The notes: a model not told the origin generated them from the sequence alone. A DNA stretch of 32,458 nt from an uncultured Clostridia bacterium (GCA_947627985.1 CANQYD010000024.1:1-32458), one strand, 5' to 3'. Positions 1 to 7,933 are shown, numbered from the stretch's first letter. Made by a program: numbers and translations.

Positions 1-2
1 CC

Positions 3-78
3 GACCGCGCGCGAGCGCGGTCGCTTCCACGGCGAAGCCGTGGAAGCCGGCGCCTTCGGCGCCGGGGGCTTCGCCCCC
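3..78. repeat. Four tandem GC-rich hairpins
   Basis: Four perfect stem-loops lie end to end with almost no spacer: 8-bp arms 3-10/15-22 with a GCGA loop; 11-bp arms 23-33/37-47 with a GAA loop; 8-bp arms 47-54/58-65 with a TTC loop; and 6-bp arms 64-69/73-78 with a TTC loop. Adjacent hairpins share one or two bases at their junctions. The block is much richer in GC than other intergenic DNA here and codes for nothing. It could be an intergenic palindromic repeat family or part of a structured RNA that continues beyond the window edge. The structure is certain; the role is unknown. Confidence 0.75.
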
Positions 79-207
79 GAGCCCCCTCCCCCCGCCAATG
101 TCCGTCAGGGGCACCCACCCCCGCGCAAAGCCCTCATCTCCCTCAAAGCCCGGATAGGAGCAGAAGCCCGCCTCCAAGTCCCCCTCCCAGCCCGCCTGTA
201 ACAATAA
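79..207. other. C-rich intergenic stretch, no gene seen
   Basis: This stretch between the hairpin block and the terminator is very rich in C on the plus strand, with runs such as CCCCTCCCCCC. I see no start codon with a ribosome binding site leading into a credible frame, no tRNA-like fold and no promoter. It may belong to the same repeat element as the hairpins. Confidence 0.4.
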
Positions 208-243
208 AACCGCAAGACCATGCATGCACATGATCCTGCGGTT
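208..243 (-). terminator. Rho-independent terminator of the Bce-like operon
   Basis: Read on the minus strand, 15-nt arms (243-229 and 222-208) pair along their whole length, with G-U wobbles, around a 6-nt loop, and the stem is followed by a T-rich tail (TTATTGTT). It begins six bases past the stop codon of the last gene of the operon, so it probably ends that transcript. Confidence 0.75.
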
Positions 244-248
244 ATTAT

Positions 249-722
249 TTATCTTCCGGCTTCTGTCTGAAGCATCACCCTCCCGGTGAAATTGTCGTAA
301 ACCACCGAAATGTAGTTCGACCCGCCGGACCAGCTGAGCGCAAGGCTGATATTGCCGTCGTCATCGGGCTCAAGGGCTCTTTTGGCGCCCGATTCGTTTA
401 AGATGATTTCCGCACTCCCCTGCTCCGCGTCGATTTGTGCCGTGAGATATACCGTCACCGGGTTTAATGACGTTCCACCGAAGACCGTATCGGTGCCGGA
501 TTTTCCCTCCGGCTCCGCCAGATATTCCCCGAAATATCCCCTGCCTCCCGATGTTCTCGTTCCGATCATGAAAATCTCCGGCGTGAGATTTATCTGACCC
601 ATCAGCTCAATACAGCCGTTATAAGCTTGAAGAGCCGCGTCTTTGTTAAAATGATCGGGAAAATTCAGTATGCCGATGATCGCACAGACCATCAGTATCA
701 ATATCAAAAACCGCCTTATCAT
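249..722 (-). CDS. Hypothetical membrane-anchored protein, last gene of Bce-like operon
   Basis: This 157-aa protein is not recognised. Residues 5-21 form one strongly hydrophobic segment after a basic start (MIRR), so it is probably a signal anchor that places the remaining ~135 residues outside the membrane. The soluble part is rich in Gly, Ser, Asp and Glu and looks beta-rich; no catalytic motif is visible. The start ATG overlaps the stop of a 27-codon gene by four bases (ATGA), which suggests translational coupling, and a terminator follows at once. Position as the tail gene of a peptide-antibiotic ABC module recalls B. subtilis yxeA, a small exported protein gene after yxdLM, but I see no sequence similarity that I can vouch for. 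A role in sensing or binding the antibiotic is inference only. Confidence 0.75.
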   Translation of the reverse strand: MIRRFLILILMVCAIIGILNFPDHFNKDAALQAYNGCIELMGQINLTPEIFMIGTRTSGGRGYFGEYLAEPEGKSGTDTVFGGTSLNPVTVYLTAQIDAEQGSAEIILNESGAKRALEPDDDGNISLALSWSGGSNYISVVYDNFTGRVMLQTEAGR

Positions 723-802
723 AGCTCTTCCTCCCTATCGATTCGGTCGGCAAGCCATGCAATAGCCAAGATCGCAAAGATTATTCCTAAAAATCTCTTC
801 AT
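719..802 (-). CDS. 27-aa single-pass membrane peptide in Bce-like operon
   Basis: A 27-codon frame encodes MKRFLGIIFAILAI, then a short stretch ending in DRIDREEEL: a basic start, one hydrophobic helix (about residues 4-17) and an acidic tail. Its ATG overlaps the stop of the upstream permease gene by four bases, and its own TGA overlaps the start of the 157-aa gene by four bases. Two ATGA junctions in a row strongly suggest a real, translationally coupled gene rather than a chance frame. AGGGAAAG just upstream could act as ribosome binding site. The layout (short, cationic start, one helix) is that of small membrane proteins that modulate a transporter or kinase; which partner it has cannot be told from sequence. 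Confidence 0.65.
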   Translation of the reverse strand: MKRFLGIIFAILAIAWLADRIDREEEL

Positions 803-2862
803 GACTTTCCCTCCTTCGCGCCGCTGACTATCTTATAATAGGAGTTTGAAGTGATGCGGTAGACCAGGACGTAAAACGCCGCAAAGAGCGCAAAACTCAG
901 AACCGTCGCTATCATGAAGGCTGCGCGGCTGTTGAGATATAAAAGCCCCAAGAGCTTGTTGATGATGGGAAACGCGAAGGCGATATGCACCGCAGACATC
1001 GCAAGAGGAAGGAAGAATACCGTCAGAACCTGCGAATTTATGCTCTTTTTGATCTCGCGCTTGGTCATGCCGACCTTCTGCATGATTCCGAAGCGGGACT
1101 GATCTTCATAGCCCTCAGAGAGCTGTTTGTAGTAGATTATCAGAACCGTCGCGAGCAAAAAGACCGCAGAGAGCATTATCCCTATAAAGAACAGCCCGCC
1201 GTTTAAGGCATAGTCGTAATAGCGCTCAGCCTCGCGGGAGGTGATGTCCGCGACCTTGAACTGCACCGTTCTGTCCCGAAGGTTCTGATCTAAAAGAATA
1301 TCGGTGAGATCGTCGGTGAATTGCTGCTGCTCCTCGGGCGGAAGCCCGCAGTCGAAGATGTAATTCCACTGGAACTTCACCATCTGATCTCCGTTGTAGT
1401 CGGCAAGGCGGTCGAGCCCGTCGAGGGCGAAGGACATGTCGGGGACTATCAGGAAAATGGACGGGACGATGTCCACGGCTGATTCTCCGCTGACATTCAA
1501 GGCATTTATCTTTCTGATATCAAACGTCCTGCCCTCTTTAAAAGTCAGCGTCGGGAGGTCGTATTTTCCGTGGACGGCGTATAAAAGCGCCTCTCCGTCC
1601 GTCAGCTCCTCATGGGTTCCCATCATGCGGTTGTAGTCCTCAAGAGGGAGGATAAAGCATTCATACAGAGAATTTATATCGGTTGTCATGTCCATGGAAT
1701 GGGCGGTGTAATCGGTTTCCATCACGCCGTCAGACAGCAGTCCCGCGACATATGCACAGCGGTAGTCTATAAGATTTGTGACCTCTCCTCCGCGGGATTT
1801 TGTGAAATCAACCATCTCCGAACGCACGCCGTCGAGCAAAAGATCGGCTTCGGGTGTCATGTCATCCTGACTTAAGGAAAATGTGATATTTACCTCCCCG
1901 GGGTGGCGCTGCATTATCGACTTCTCCATGCCGAAATAAAGGCTTGTAGTAGATGATACCGTCACAAGGACCATCGTTGAGAGTATGCAAATCGAGGCAA
2001 GCCCCGCTCCGTTTCTCTTCATTCTGTATACCATCGACGAGACGGAGACAAAGTGGTTTGGTTTATAGTAAAACTTCTTGTTTTTTTGTAAAATTTTGCA
2101 GAATATGACCGAGCCGGATATCATCGTCAGATATGTCCCGCCGATGACTAAAAGCACCGCTATAAAGAACAGCGTCAAAGCCGCAAGGGGATTTTTTGTC
2201 GTTATCGCGATGAAATAGCCCGCTGCTAAAAATATCAACCCTAAGACGGCGTATAAAATATTTCCCTTGGGAGGCTTTTCTCCGACGTTTTCGCTTCTCA
2301 GAAGATGTATCGCGGTCGAAAACTGTATCTGCCGAAGTGCGTTGAGATAAATAAGGAAAAAGATCAATAAATATACCCAGACGGTTTTTGTCACCGACGG
2401 CAGGGATATCTTAAAACTGTAGGGAATTTCGGCGTGCATGATGTTCACAAGACCGAGTTCAAACAGTTTTGATAGCAAAATCCCGATCGCAAGACCGATG
2501 ATGAGGGAGCCGAGCGCGGTTATGACGGTCTCGCAAAGAAGCAGCAGCGCGAGATTTTTCTTCCCCATTCCGAGGATATTGTAAAGCCCGAATTCCTTTT
2601 TGCGCCTTCTAATCAGGAAAGAGTTGGTGTAGAATAAAAATATGCAGGAAAAAATACCCATCACCCACGCGCCGAGATACATCATGGACTGAATTATATC
2701 CCCGCCGCGAACGGAAGCCACGCTTTCGGCTTTTGAGAGGAAGCAGAGTATGTAAAACACCGTTATCATGCTGACGCAGGTCATTATGAACGGCAGATAC
2801 AGCCGCCCGTTTTTTCTCATGCCGTCGAGGGCAAGTTTGGGATAGAAGCCGGCTTTTTTCAT
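799..2862 (-). CDS. BceB-like ABC transporter permease
   Basis: This 687-aa permease belongs to the BceB family of peptide-antibiotic resistance and sensing transporters. About ten hydrophobic segments are visible: one at the N-terminus (about 24-42), three more pairs up to residue ~310, then a soluble region of roughly 200 residues (about 315-525) and a last cluster of three helices. The large extracellular domain between helices 7 and 8 is the family hallmark and is thought to recognise the drug or its lipid-bound complex. BceB is near 646 aa, so the length fits. The gene overlaps the ATPase gene upstream by four bases (ATGA) and a 27-aa gene downstream in the same way. The likely role is removal of cell-wall-active peptides from their target and signalling to the adjacent kinase. 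The ligand is unknown. Confidence 0.9.
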   Translation of the reverse strand: MKKAGFYPKLALDGMRKNGRLYLPFIMTCVSMITVFYILCFLSKAESVASVRGGDIIQSMMYLGAWVMGIFSCIFLFYTNSFLIRRRKKEFGLYNILGMGKKNLALLLLCETVITALGSLIIGLAIGILLSKLFELGLVNIMHAEIPYSFKISLPSVTKTVWVYLLIFFLIYLNALRQIQFSTAIHLLRSENVGEKPPKGNILYAVLGLIFLAAGYFIAITTKNPLAALTLFFIAVLLVIGGTYLTMISGSVIFCKILQKNKKFYYKPNHFVSVSSMVYRMKRNGAGLASICILSTMVLVTVSSTTSLYFGMEKSIMQRHPGEVNITFSLSQDDMTPEADLLLDGVRSEMVDFTKSRGGEVTNLIDYRCAYVAGLLSDGVMETDYTAHSMDMTTDINSLYECFILPLEDYNRMMGTHEELTDGEALLYAVHGKYDLPTLTFKEGRTFDIRKINALNVSGESAVDIVPSIFLIVPDMSFALDGLDRLADYNGDQMVKFQWNYIFDCGLPPEEQQQFTDDLTDILLDQNLRDRTVQFKVADITSREAERYYDYALNGGLFFIGIMLSAVFLLATVLIIYYKQLSEGYEDQSRFGIMQKVGMTKREIKKSINSQVLTVFFLPLAMSAVHIAFAFPIINKLLGLLYLNSRAAFMIATVLSFALFAAFYVLVYRITSNSYYKIVSGAKEGKS

Positions 2863-3623
2863 TTGGCGTCGCCTCCCGTCGCGATCAGGGTCAGCGTGTC
2901 GGATATCTTCTGATACATAGATTCGTCGTCCGAGCCGCCTCGGTATATCTGATGATAGACTTCGCCGTCACGAATAAACAGCACCCTTGAAGCCACGCTT
3001 GCGGCTTTTACCGAATGCGTCACCATTATGATTGTCATGCCGCCTCGGTTGACGTCGCGAAATAGATTCAGAAGATCGTCCGATGATTTTGAATCGAGGG
3101 CTCCCGTCGGCTCGTCGGCAAGGATCACCATCGGCTCGGTTATCAAAGCCCTTGCGACGGCTGCGCGCTGTTTTTGTCCTCCCGATACTTCATAGGGATA
3201 TTTTTTCAGTATTCCCGCGATGCCGAGGCGCTGGGAGATGTTCATCAGCTTCGACTGCATCTCCCTAAAAGGCTTCGCCGCAAGTACGAGGGGGAGATAG
3301 ATGTTGTCCTCGACCGTGAAGGTGTCGAGCAGGTTGAATTCCTGAAAGACATAGCCCAAATTGTCCCGCCGAAATTCGGCAAGGGAAGCTTCCCTTATTC
3401 TCGATATGTCGGTGCCCCGCAAAAGCACGCTTCCCCCGGTCGGCTTGTCAAGAGCCGCCAAGATGTTTAAAAGCGTCGTCTTTCCCGAGCCGGATTCACC
3501 CATCACGGCGATGAATTCACCCTCTTCGACCGAGAAGCTGACGTTTTTGAGAGCCTCGACCTTGTTGCCGCCGAAGCGTCCAGAATAGGTCTTTTTGAGA
3601 CCGATGACTTCGATATAGCTCAT
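2859..3623 (-). CDS. BceA-like ABC transporter ATPase
   Basis: A 254-aa ATPase of the MacB/LolD/BceA type. Walker A (GESGSGKTT) is at residues 42-50, the Q-loop lies in YVFQEFNLL, the signature is VSGGQKQR near residue 147, and Walker B with its catalytic Glu is VILADEPTGALD. All residues needed for ATP hydrolysis are present. BceA of B. subtilis is about the same length. It powers the permease encoded directly downstream (4-base overlap). A 131-bp gap with two inverted repeats and a good -10 box separates it from the kinase gene, so the transporter genes probably have their own response-regulator-driven promoter. Confidence 0.93.
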   Translation of the reverse strand: MSYIEVIGLKKTYSGRFGGNKVEALKNVSFSVEEGEFIAVMGESGSGKTTLLNILAALDKPTGGSVLLRGTDISRIREASLAEFRRDNLGYVFQEFNLLDTFTVEDNIYLPLVLAAKPFREMQSKLMNISQRLGIAGILKKYPYEVSGGQKQRAAVARALITEPMVILADEPTGALDSKSSDDLLNLFRDVNRGGMTIIMVTHSVKAASVASRVLFIRDGEVYHQIYRGGSDDESMYQKISDTLTLIATGGDAK

Positions 3624-3644
3624 TTAAATTATCACTCCCTGATA

Positions 3645-3682
3645 AATATTGCCGGAAATTTTTCTTTTCCGGCAATATTATA
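3645..3682 (-). promoter_or_regulatory. Candidate bceAB-type promoter with 14-bp inverted repeat over the -10
   Basis: On the minus strand TATAAT at 3682-3677 is preceded by TGG, giving an extended -10, while the -35 region is poor, as expected for an activated promoter. A perfect 14-bp inverted repeat (3645-3658 and 3666-3679, 7-nt loop) covers the start-site region and part of the -10. It could be an operator or, if transcription starts further upstream, an RNA hairpin in the leader. The ATPase start codon lies 22 bases beyond it, with GGGAG as ribosome binding site. Confidence 0.55.
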
Positions 3683-3733
3683 CCAAAATCCCAAGCGCCC
3701 TTTCCATTGAATTTGCTTACAGTTTTGCCCTTA

Positions 3734-3755
3734 AATCTTACGGTTTTGTAAGATT
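3734..3755. promoter_or_regulatory. Candidate response-regulator operator (8-bp inverted repeat)
   Basis: AATCTTAC, six bases, GTAAGATT is a perfect inverted repeat that touches the kinase stop codon and is centred about 75 bp upstream of the predicted transporter start site. Spaced inverted repeats at this place are how BceR-type regulators activate bceAB promoters. It lacks a following T-run, so it is less likely to be a terminator. Assignment to the neighbouring regulator is inference. Confidence 0.5.
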
Positions 3756-4735
3756 CAGTCCCTGCCTATCTTATATTGCGACAGCTCAAGGCGTATTTCG
3801 GTTCCCTGCCCGGGTTTTGATGAAGCGGAAATTTTGATCGATAGCCGTGAACATATCTCCCGGCAAAGATAGAGCCCGAGCCCCGAAGCCTTCTTGTCGA
3901 GCCTGCCGTTAAGACCGGTGAAGCCCTTTTCAAATATCCTCGGGAGGTCCTCGGGGGATATGCCTATCCCGGTGTCGGCGATGATGAGATTTCCGCCGTC
4001 GGTTTTTATAGTGATACTCCCCTCGGAGGTGTATTTTAAGGCGTTTGAGAGGATCTGCTCGATCACGAATCCGAGCCATTTTTCATCTGTAACAAGGCGG
4101 ATATCCGTCGGCTCATAGTCAAGTTTTAATTTTCTTGCGATGAATTCCGGCGCGAATTTTTTTACAGATGAGCGGATAATCGGATCGAGGTCCTGATCTT
4201 TAAATACGTAATCGGTAGACGGCGAGCCGAGCCTTAGATACGCCAAGACCATGCCGACGTAGCTCTCGATCTTGACAAGCTCCGCTAAAAGCTCACGGGA
4301 TTCGTTTGAATCCATCTCCTGAAGCTTTAAGCGCATGGCTGAAATCGGGGTCTTGATCTGATGCACCCAGACGGTGTAGTAGTCGATCATCTCCCGCTCT
4401 CGTATTAAGGATTCATCGCCGGAGCGCTTGAGTTCGTCCCTTAGGGCGATGACCGCAGCACGAAGATCCTCCCCTTCTATGCTCTCGGGAGGAGGGAGTT
4501 CCGATAAGATTGCAGATGAGACATCTTCCAAAACTTTTAAATTTTTGTGAAGCTCGGAGACTTTGTGATAATCGTAGATAAAAGCGCATAACGATATCGC
4601 AAAACAGAGCAAAAACGGGTAGAAAACCGCGTCGAGGGGAAGTTTATACAGCGAAAAACAGCCCGCAAAGATAATCGCAAAAATTATTAAAATGATGATT
4701 ATACAGCGGCGGTAGTAAAGATATTTTCCGAACAT
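3755..4735 (-). CDS. BceS-like intramembrane-sensing histidine kinase
   Basis: A 326-aa sensor kinase. Two membrane helices (about 11-30 and 34-54) are joined by only a few residues, so there is no extracellular sensor domain; this is typical of the BceS group, which senses through its partner ABC transporter. The phospho-acceptor is His125 in WVHQIKTPISA, a motif characteristic of this group. The catalytic domain shows an N-box (EQILSNALKYT), G1 box (DTGIGISPEDL) and GLGLYLCREI. It is predicted to autophosphorylate and pass phosphate to the response regulator encoded three bases upstream, in response to flux through the BceAB-like transporter downstream. Confidence 0.93.
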   Translation of the reverse strand: MFGKYLYYRRCIIIILIIFAIIFAGCFSLYKLPLDAVFYPFLLCFAISLCAFIYDYHKVSELHKNLKVLEDVSSAILSELPPPESIEGEDLRAAVIALRDELKRSGDESLIREREMIDYYTVWVHQIKTPISAMRLKLQEMDSNESRELLAELVKIESYVGMVLAYLRLGSPSTDYVFKDQDLDPIIRSSVKKFAPEFIARKLKLDYEPTDIRLVTDEKWLGFVIEQILSNALKYTSEGSITIKTDGGNLIIADTGIGISPEDLPRIFEKGFTGLNGRLDKKASGLGLYLCREICSRLSIKISASSKPGQGTEIRLELSQYKIGRD

Positions 4736-4738
4736 AGC

Positions 4739-5410
4739 TCACTCCGTGATGTAGCCGACGCCGAATTTTGTAGTGATGAAGCCCGAAAGCCCGGCGCCGT
4801 CAAGCTTTTTGCGAAGACGGTTGACGTTGACGGTCAGGGTGTTTTCATCGACGAAGCTGTCGGTGTTCCAGAGCCTTTCCATCAGCTTTTCCCGGCTCAC
4901 CACCTTGCCGCGGTTCTCCAAAAGGCAGAGAAGAATCCGGTACTCGTTCGGGGTCAGCGGTATCTGCGAGCCGTTGTAGATGAGGGTGTTGTCGCCGGTG
5001 TTTAAGATGGCGCCTCGGTGCTCGATTACCGGCACGCTCTTTGAGAAGTCGTAGGTACGTCTTAGAAGAGCCTGAATTTTGGCGAGGAGTACCGACATGT
5101 CAAACGGCTTTGCGATGAAGTCGTCGGCGCCCATCTTCATCGCCATCACGATGTTCATGCTGTCGGAGGCTGATGATATGAAGATGATCGGCACCTCCGA
5201 AAATTTTCTTATCTCCGAGCACCAGTAATAGCCGTCGTAGAAGGGAAGATATATATCCAAAAGAACGATATGCGGGGAAAATGCCGCGACTTCGCTTGCA
5301 ACACTCCTGAAGTCCGAGACCGTCCTCGGCTCCATCCCCCACTGCGACGCCTGCTTTTCTATCGCGCCCGCGATCATTCGGTCGTCCTCGATAATCATCA
5401 GCTTATACAT
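4739..5410 (-). CDS. OmpR/BceR-like response regulator
   Basis: A 223-aa two-domain regulator. The receiver domain has the acidic pair at 9-10, the phospho-accepting Asp52 in VLLDIYLPFYDG, a Thr/Ser equivalent in FISSASD and the conserved Lys in FIAKPFD. The C-terminal winged helix of the OmpR type follows from about residue 130 and ends in TTKFGVGYITE. An AAGGAGG ribosome binding site lies seven bases before the ATG. It heads the operon, three bases before the kinase gene. Likely target: the inverted repeat at 3734-3755 before the transporter genes. Confidence 0.93.
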   Translation of the reverse strand: MYKLMIIEDDRMIAGAIEKQASQWGMEPRTVSDFRSVASEVAAFSPHIVLLDIYLPFYDGYYWCSEIRKFSEVPIIFISSASDSMNIVMAMKMGADDFIAKPFDMSVLLAKIQALLRRTYDFSKSVPVIEHRGAILNTGDNTLIYNGSQIPLTPNEYRILLCLLENRGKVVSREKLMERLWNTDSFVDENTLTVNVNRLRKKLDGAGLSGFITTKFGVGYITE

Positions 5411-5437
5411 GATCTGCCTCCTTGGGTTTATGTTTAA

Positions 5438-5466
5438 AGTTTATCACAGTTTTTGATATTTTACAA
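5438..5466 (-). promoter_or_regulatory. Putative promoter of the response regulator operon
   Basis: On the minus strand TTGTAA (5466-5461), a 17-bp spacer and TAAACT (5443-5438) with an upstream TGA give a weak extended -10 promoter 28 bases before the regulator ATG. It stands back to back with the strong plus-strand promoter at 5494-5522. Confidence 0.4.
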
Positions 5467-5493
5467 GCCCGCAAAAAAATTTTCAAAAATGTA

Positions 5494-5522
5494 TTGACAA
5501 CATGAGTAAGGCGTGGTATAAT
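5494..5522 (+). promoter_or_regulatory. Consensus promoter of the metY-cysK operon
   Basis: TTGACA (5494-5499), exactly 17 bases, then TATAAT (5517-5522) is a perfect housekeeping sigma-factor promoter. The predicted start site near 5529 leaves an untranslated leader of about 178 bases before metY, long enough to hold an operator and a short reading frame. Confidence 0.9.
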
Positions 5523-5529
5523 TCGACCA

Positions 5530-5544
5530 ACCTATTTGGTAGGT
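5530..5544. promoter_or_regulatory. Inverted-repeat operator at the sulfur operon start site
   Basis: ACCTA, five bases, TAGGT forms a perfect inverted repeat located at the predicted transcription start, where a bound protein would block RNA polymerase. An overlapping repeat (ACCAA at 5526-5530, TTGGT at 5536-5540) strengthens the symmetry. The Rrf2-family regulator encoded at the end of this operon is the obvious candidate to bind it. Confidence 0.5.
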
Positions 5545-5578
5545 AATTCATCGCTTCAACCGAGAAAAGAGGTTGGAT

Positions 5579-5647
5579 ATGCTCCACGCTATCTACTTTG
5601 AAGGACTTGTAAGAGCTAATTTCCGCTTCGGACGAATGCGCAAATGA
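5579..5647 (+). CDS. 22-codon upstream reading frame in the sulfur operon leader
   Basis: ATG at 5579 has a proper ribosome binding site (AGAGG, six bases away) and opens a 22-codon frame that begins MLHAIYFEG and ends FRFGRMRK, then TGA. The peptide has no Cys, is rich in Phe and Arg (four Arg in the last eleven residues) and has no clear membrane helix. A short hairpin (CAACC 5557-5561, GGTTG 5571-5575) overlaps the ribosome binding site. No terminator separates it from metY, so if it regulates it would act on translation or as a free peptide. I do not recognise the peptide. It is supported by promoter, ribosome site and place, not by homology. Confidence 0.5.
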   Translation: MLHAIYFEGLVRANFRFGRMRK

Positions 5648-5706
5648 TGTAAAAAATTATCAATAATCATCAATTACGCATTTTAATAACGAAAGGAAAA
5701 TGAACT

Positions 5707-6990
5707 ATGTCCGAATACAAATTTGAAACTTTACAGCTGCATGTGGGTCAGGAGAACCCCGATCCCGCAACCGATTCAAGAGCCGTGCCGATCTACGCGA
5801 CGACTTCATACGTCTTTCACAACTGCGAACACGCCGCCGCGCGCTTCGGTCTTGCCGACGCCGGGAATATCTACGGAAGGCTGACAAACTCGACTCAGGA
5901 CGTCCTCGAAAAGAGGGTCGCCGCGCTTGAAGGAGGCGTTGCCGCGTTGGCGCTTGCGTCGGGAGCCGCCGCCATCACCTACGTCCTTGAAGCTTTGGGA
6001 CAGAACGGCGGGCACTTCGTCGCGCAGAAGACCATCTACGGCGGAAGCTATAACCTTCTGGCGCACACTCTTCCCGGGCTCGGGATCACAGCTACGTTTG
6101 TGAATATTCATGATCTTAAAGAGGTCGAAGCCGCGATCAGGGAGAACACAAGAGCCATCTACATTGAAACTTTGGGAAACCCGAACAGCGACATTCCCGA
6201 CATCGACGCCCTTGCGGATTTAGCGCACAGGTACGGGGTGCCGCTCGTTGTGGATAACACATTCGGCACGCCCTATCTTATCCGTCCTATCGAGCACGGT
6301 GCCGATATCGTCGTCCATTCGGCTACAAAATTCTTGGGAGGTCATGGGACCACTCTCGGAGGGATTATCGTCGATTCCGGAAAATTTGACTGGACAAAGA
6401 GCGGGAAATATCCCGCGATCGCCGAACCAAATCCGAGCTATCACGGGGTATCGTTCGTAAAAGCAGCGGGCGCGGCGGCGTTTGTGACATATATAAGAGC
6501 GGTGCTTTTAAGGGATACCGGAGCGACGATCTCCCCGTTTGCGGCGTTTTTGCTGCTTCAGGGTATTGAAACGCTTTCGTTAAGAATAGAGAGACATGCA
6601 GAAAACACCAAGAAAGTTGTGGAATATTTATCCAAGCACCCGCTTGTCGAGAAGGTAAATCACCCGTCGCTTCCCGATCACCCGGATCATGAGCTCTATA
6701 AAAAATATTTCCCGAACGGAGGAGGGTCGATCTTCACGTTCGAGATAAAAGGCGGAGTGAAAGAGGCGCACGCATTCATCGATAATCTCAAGATATTCTC
6801 GCTGCTTGCAAACGTCGCCGACGTCAAGAGCCTCGTCATTCACCCCGCTACGACCACCCACAGCCAGCTCAGCCCCGAGGAGCTCTTGGATCAGGGTATC
6901 AAGCCCAACACGATCCGCCTCTCAATAGGCACCGAGCACATCGACGACATCATAAACGATCTTGAAAACGGCTTTAACGCCGTGAGATAA
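5707..6990 (+). CDS. metY: O-acetylhomoserine (thiol)-lyase, PLP-dependent
   Basis: A 427-aa enzyme of the Cys/Met metabolism PLP family. It joins sulfide or methanethiol to O-acetylhomoserine, giving homocysteine or methionine; some relatives also use O-acetylserine. The N-terminal [15 protein letters not shown] block is typical of the MetY group, the PLP phosphate-binding and ring-stacking region lies around 85-115, [10 protein letters not shown] contains the conserved Asp183, and Lys208 in [11 protein letters not shown] forms the Schiff base. Length near 430 separates it from the shorter (~380-aa) MetB/MetC group. AAAGGA lies nine bases before this ATG; an ATG seven bases earlier is out of frame. 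cysK follows after 13 bases, so the operon covers both homocysteine and cysteine formation from sulfide. Confidence 0.92.
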   Translation: MSEYKFETLQLHVGQENPDPATDSRAVPIYATTSYVFHNCEHAAARFGLADAGNIYGRLTNSTQDVLEKRVAALEGGVAALALASGAAAITYVLEALGQNGGHFVAQKTIYGGSYNLLAHTLPGLGITATFVNIHDLKEVEAAIRENTRAIYIETLGNPNSDIPDIDALADLAHRYGVPLVVDNTFGTPYLIRPIEHGADIVVHSATKFLGGHGTTLGGIIVDSGKFDWTKSGKYPAIAEPNPSYHGVSFVKAAGAAAFVTYIRAVLLRDTGATISPFAAFLLLQGIETLSLRIERHAENTKKVVEYLSKHPLVEKVNHPSLPDHPDHELYKKYFPNGGGSIFTFEIKGGVKEAHAFIDNLKIFSLLANVADVKSLVIHPATTTHSQLSPEELLDQGIKPNTIRLSIGTEHIDDIINDLENGFNAVR

Positions 6991-7003
6991 CGGAGGTAAC
7001 ATC

Positions 7004-7933
7004 ATGTCAAAAATTTACACTTCTGCCGATCAGCTCATCGGCAAAACTCCCCTTTTAGAGCTTACGCATGTCGAAAAAGAGCTCGGTCTTAAGGCGAAAT
7101 TGGTCGCGAAACTTGAATATTTCAACCCCGCGGGATCGGTCAAGGACAGGGTCGCAAAGGCGATGATTAAGGACGCCGAGGCTTCCGGAAAATTAAAGCC
7201 CGGTTCGGTCATCATCGAGCCGACGAGCGGAAATACAGGTATCGGATTGGCTGCCGTCGCGGCTGCAAGAGGGTACCGCACGGTAATCGTAATGCCGGAG
7301 ACGATGTCAATCGAGAGAAGAAAAATCGTCGCGGCATACGGAGCGGAGCTGGTCCTGACGGAGGGCGCAAAGGGAATGAAGGGCGCCATCGAGAAGGCGG
7401 AGGAAATCCGCCAAAACACCCCCGGAAGCATCGTCGCAGGGCAGTTTGTCAATCCCGCAAACCCGAAGGCTCACCGCGAGACGACGGGTCCCGAGATATA
7501 TGAAGATACCGACGGCGAGGTGGATATCTTCGTCGCGGGTGTGGGAACCGGAGGAACGGTGACCGGCGTCGGTGAATATTTAAAATCCAAAAAACCCGAG
7601 GTTAAGGTGGTCGCCGTCGAGCCCAAGACGTCGCCCGTACTGTCGGAAGGAAAAGCCGGAAAACACGGGATTCAGGGCATCGGCGCGGGATTTGTGCCGG
7701 ATATTCTGAATACAAAAATTTATGATGAGATAATCCCCGTCGCCGATCAGGACGCGCTCGAGGTCGGCAGACTCATCGGCAAAAAAGAGGGCGTTCTGGT
7801 AGGAATTTCCTCGGGAGCTGCCGCATTTGCCGCGATTCAGCTGGCGAAGCGTCCCGAGAACGAGGGAAAGACTATCGTCGTCCTGCTTCCCGACACAGGA
7901 GATCGATACCTCTCGACGGCGCTGTTTGAATGA
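7004..7933 (+). CDS. cysK: Cysteine synthase A, O-acetylserine sulfhydrylase
   Basis: A 309-aa fold-type II PLP enzyme that makes cysteine from O-acetylserine and sulfide. The Schiff-base lysine is Lys47 in NPAGSVKDR, the substrate loop [11 protein letters not shown] follows, the PLP-phosphate loop is [12 protein letters not shown], and PDTGDRYLS near the C-terminus is diagnostic of CysK. Length and motifs are canonical. A GGAGG ribosome binding site lies six bases before the ATG. It is cotranscribed with metY and with the Rrf2 regulator one base downstream. In Bacillus, CysK also acts as a corepressor partner of the Rrf2 protein CymR, which makes the gene order suggestive. No serine acetyltransferase gene is in the window. 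Confidence 0.95.
   Translation: MSKIYTSADQLIGKTPLLELTHVEKELGLKAKLVAKLEYFNPAGSVKDRVAKAMIKDAEASGKLKPGSVIIEPTSGNTGIGLAAVAAARGYRTVIVMPETMSIERRKIVAAYGAELVLTEGAKGMKGAIEKAEEIRQNTPGSIVAGQFVNPANPKAHRETTGPEIYEDTDGEVDIFVAGVGTGGTVTGVGEYLKSKKPEVKVVAVEPKTSPVLSEGKAGKHGIQGIGAGFVPDILNTKIYDEIIPVADQDALEVGRLIGKKEGVLVGISSGAAAFAAIQLAKRPENEGKTIVVLLPDTGDRYLSTALFE

Noticed and set aside
1-78. CRISPR array
   Set aside because: The units are back-to-back palindromes of different sequence without spacers, so it is not a direct-repeat array.
5529-5706. Possible SAM riboswitch or T-box in the sulfur operon leader
   Set aside because: No K-turn, no four-way junction pattern, no T-box sequence and no terminator; only small stems and a short frame are visible.
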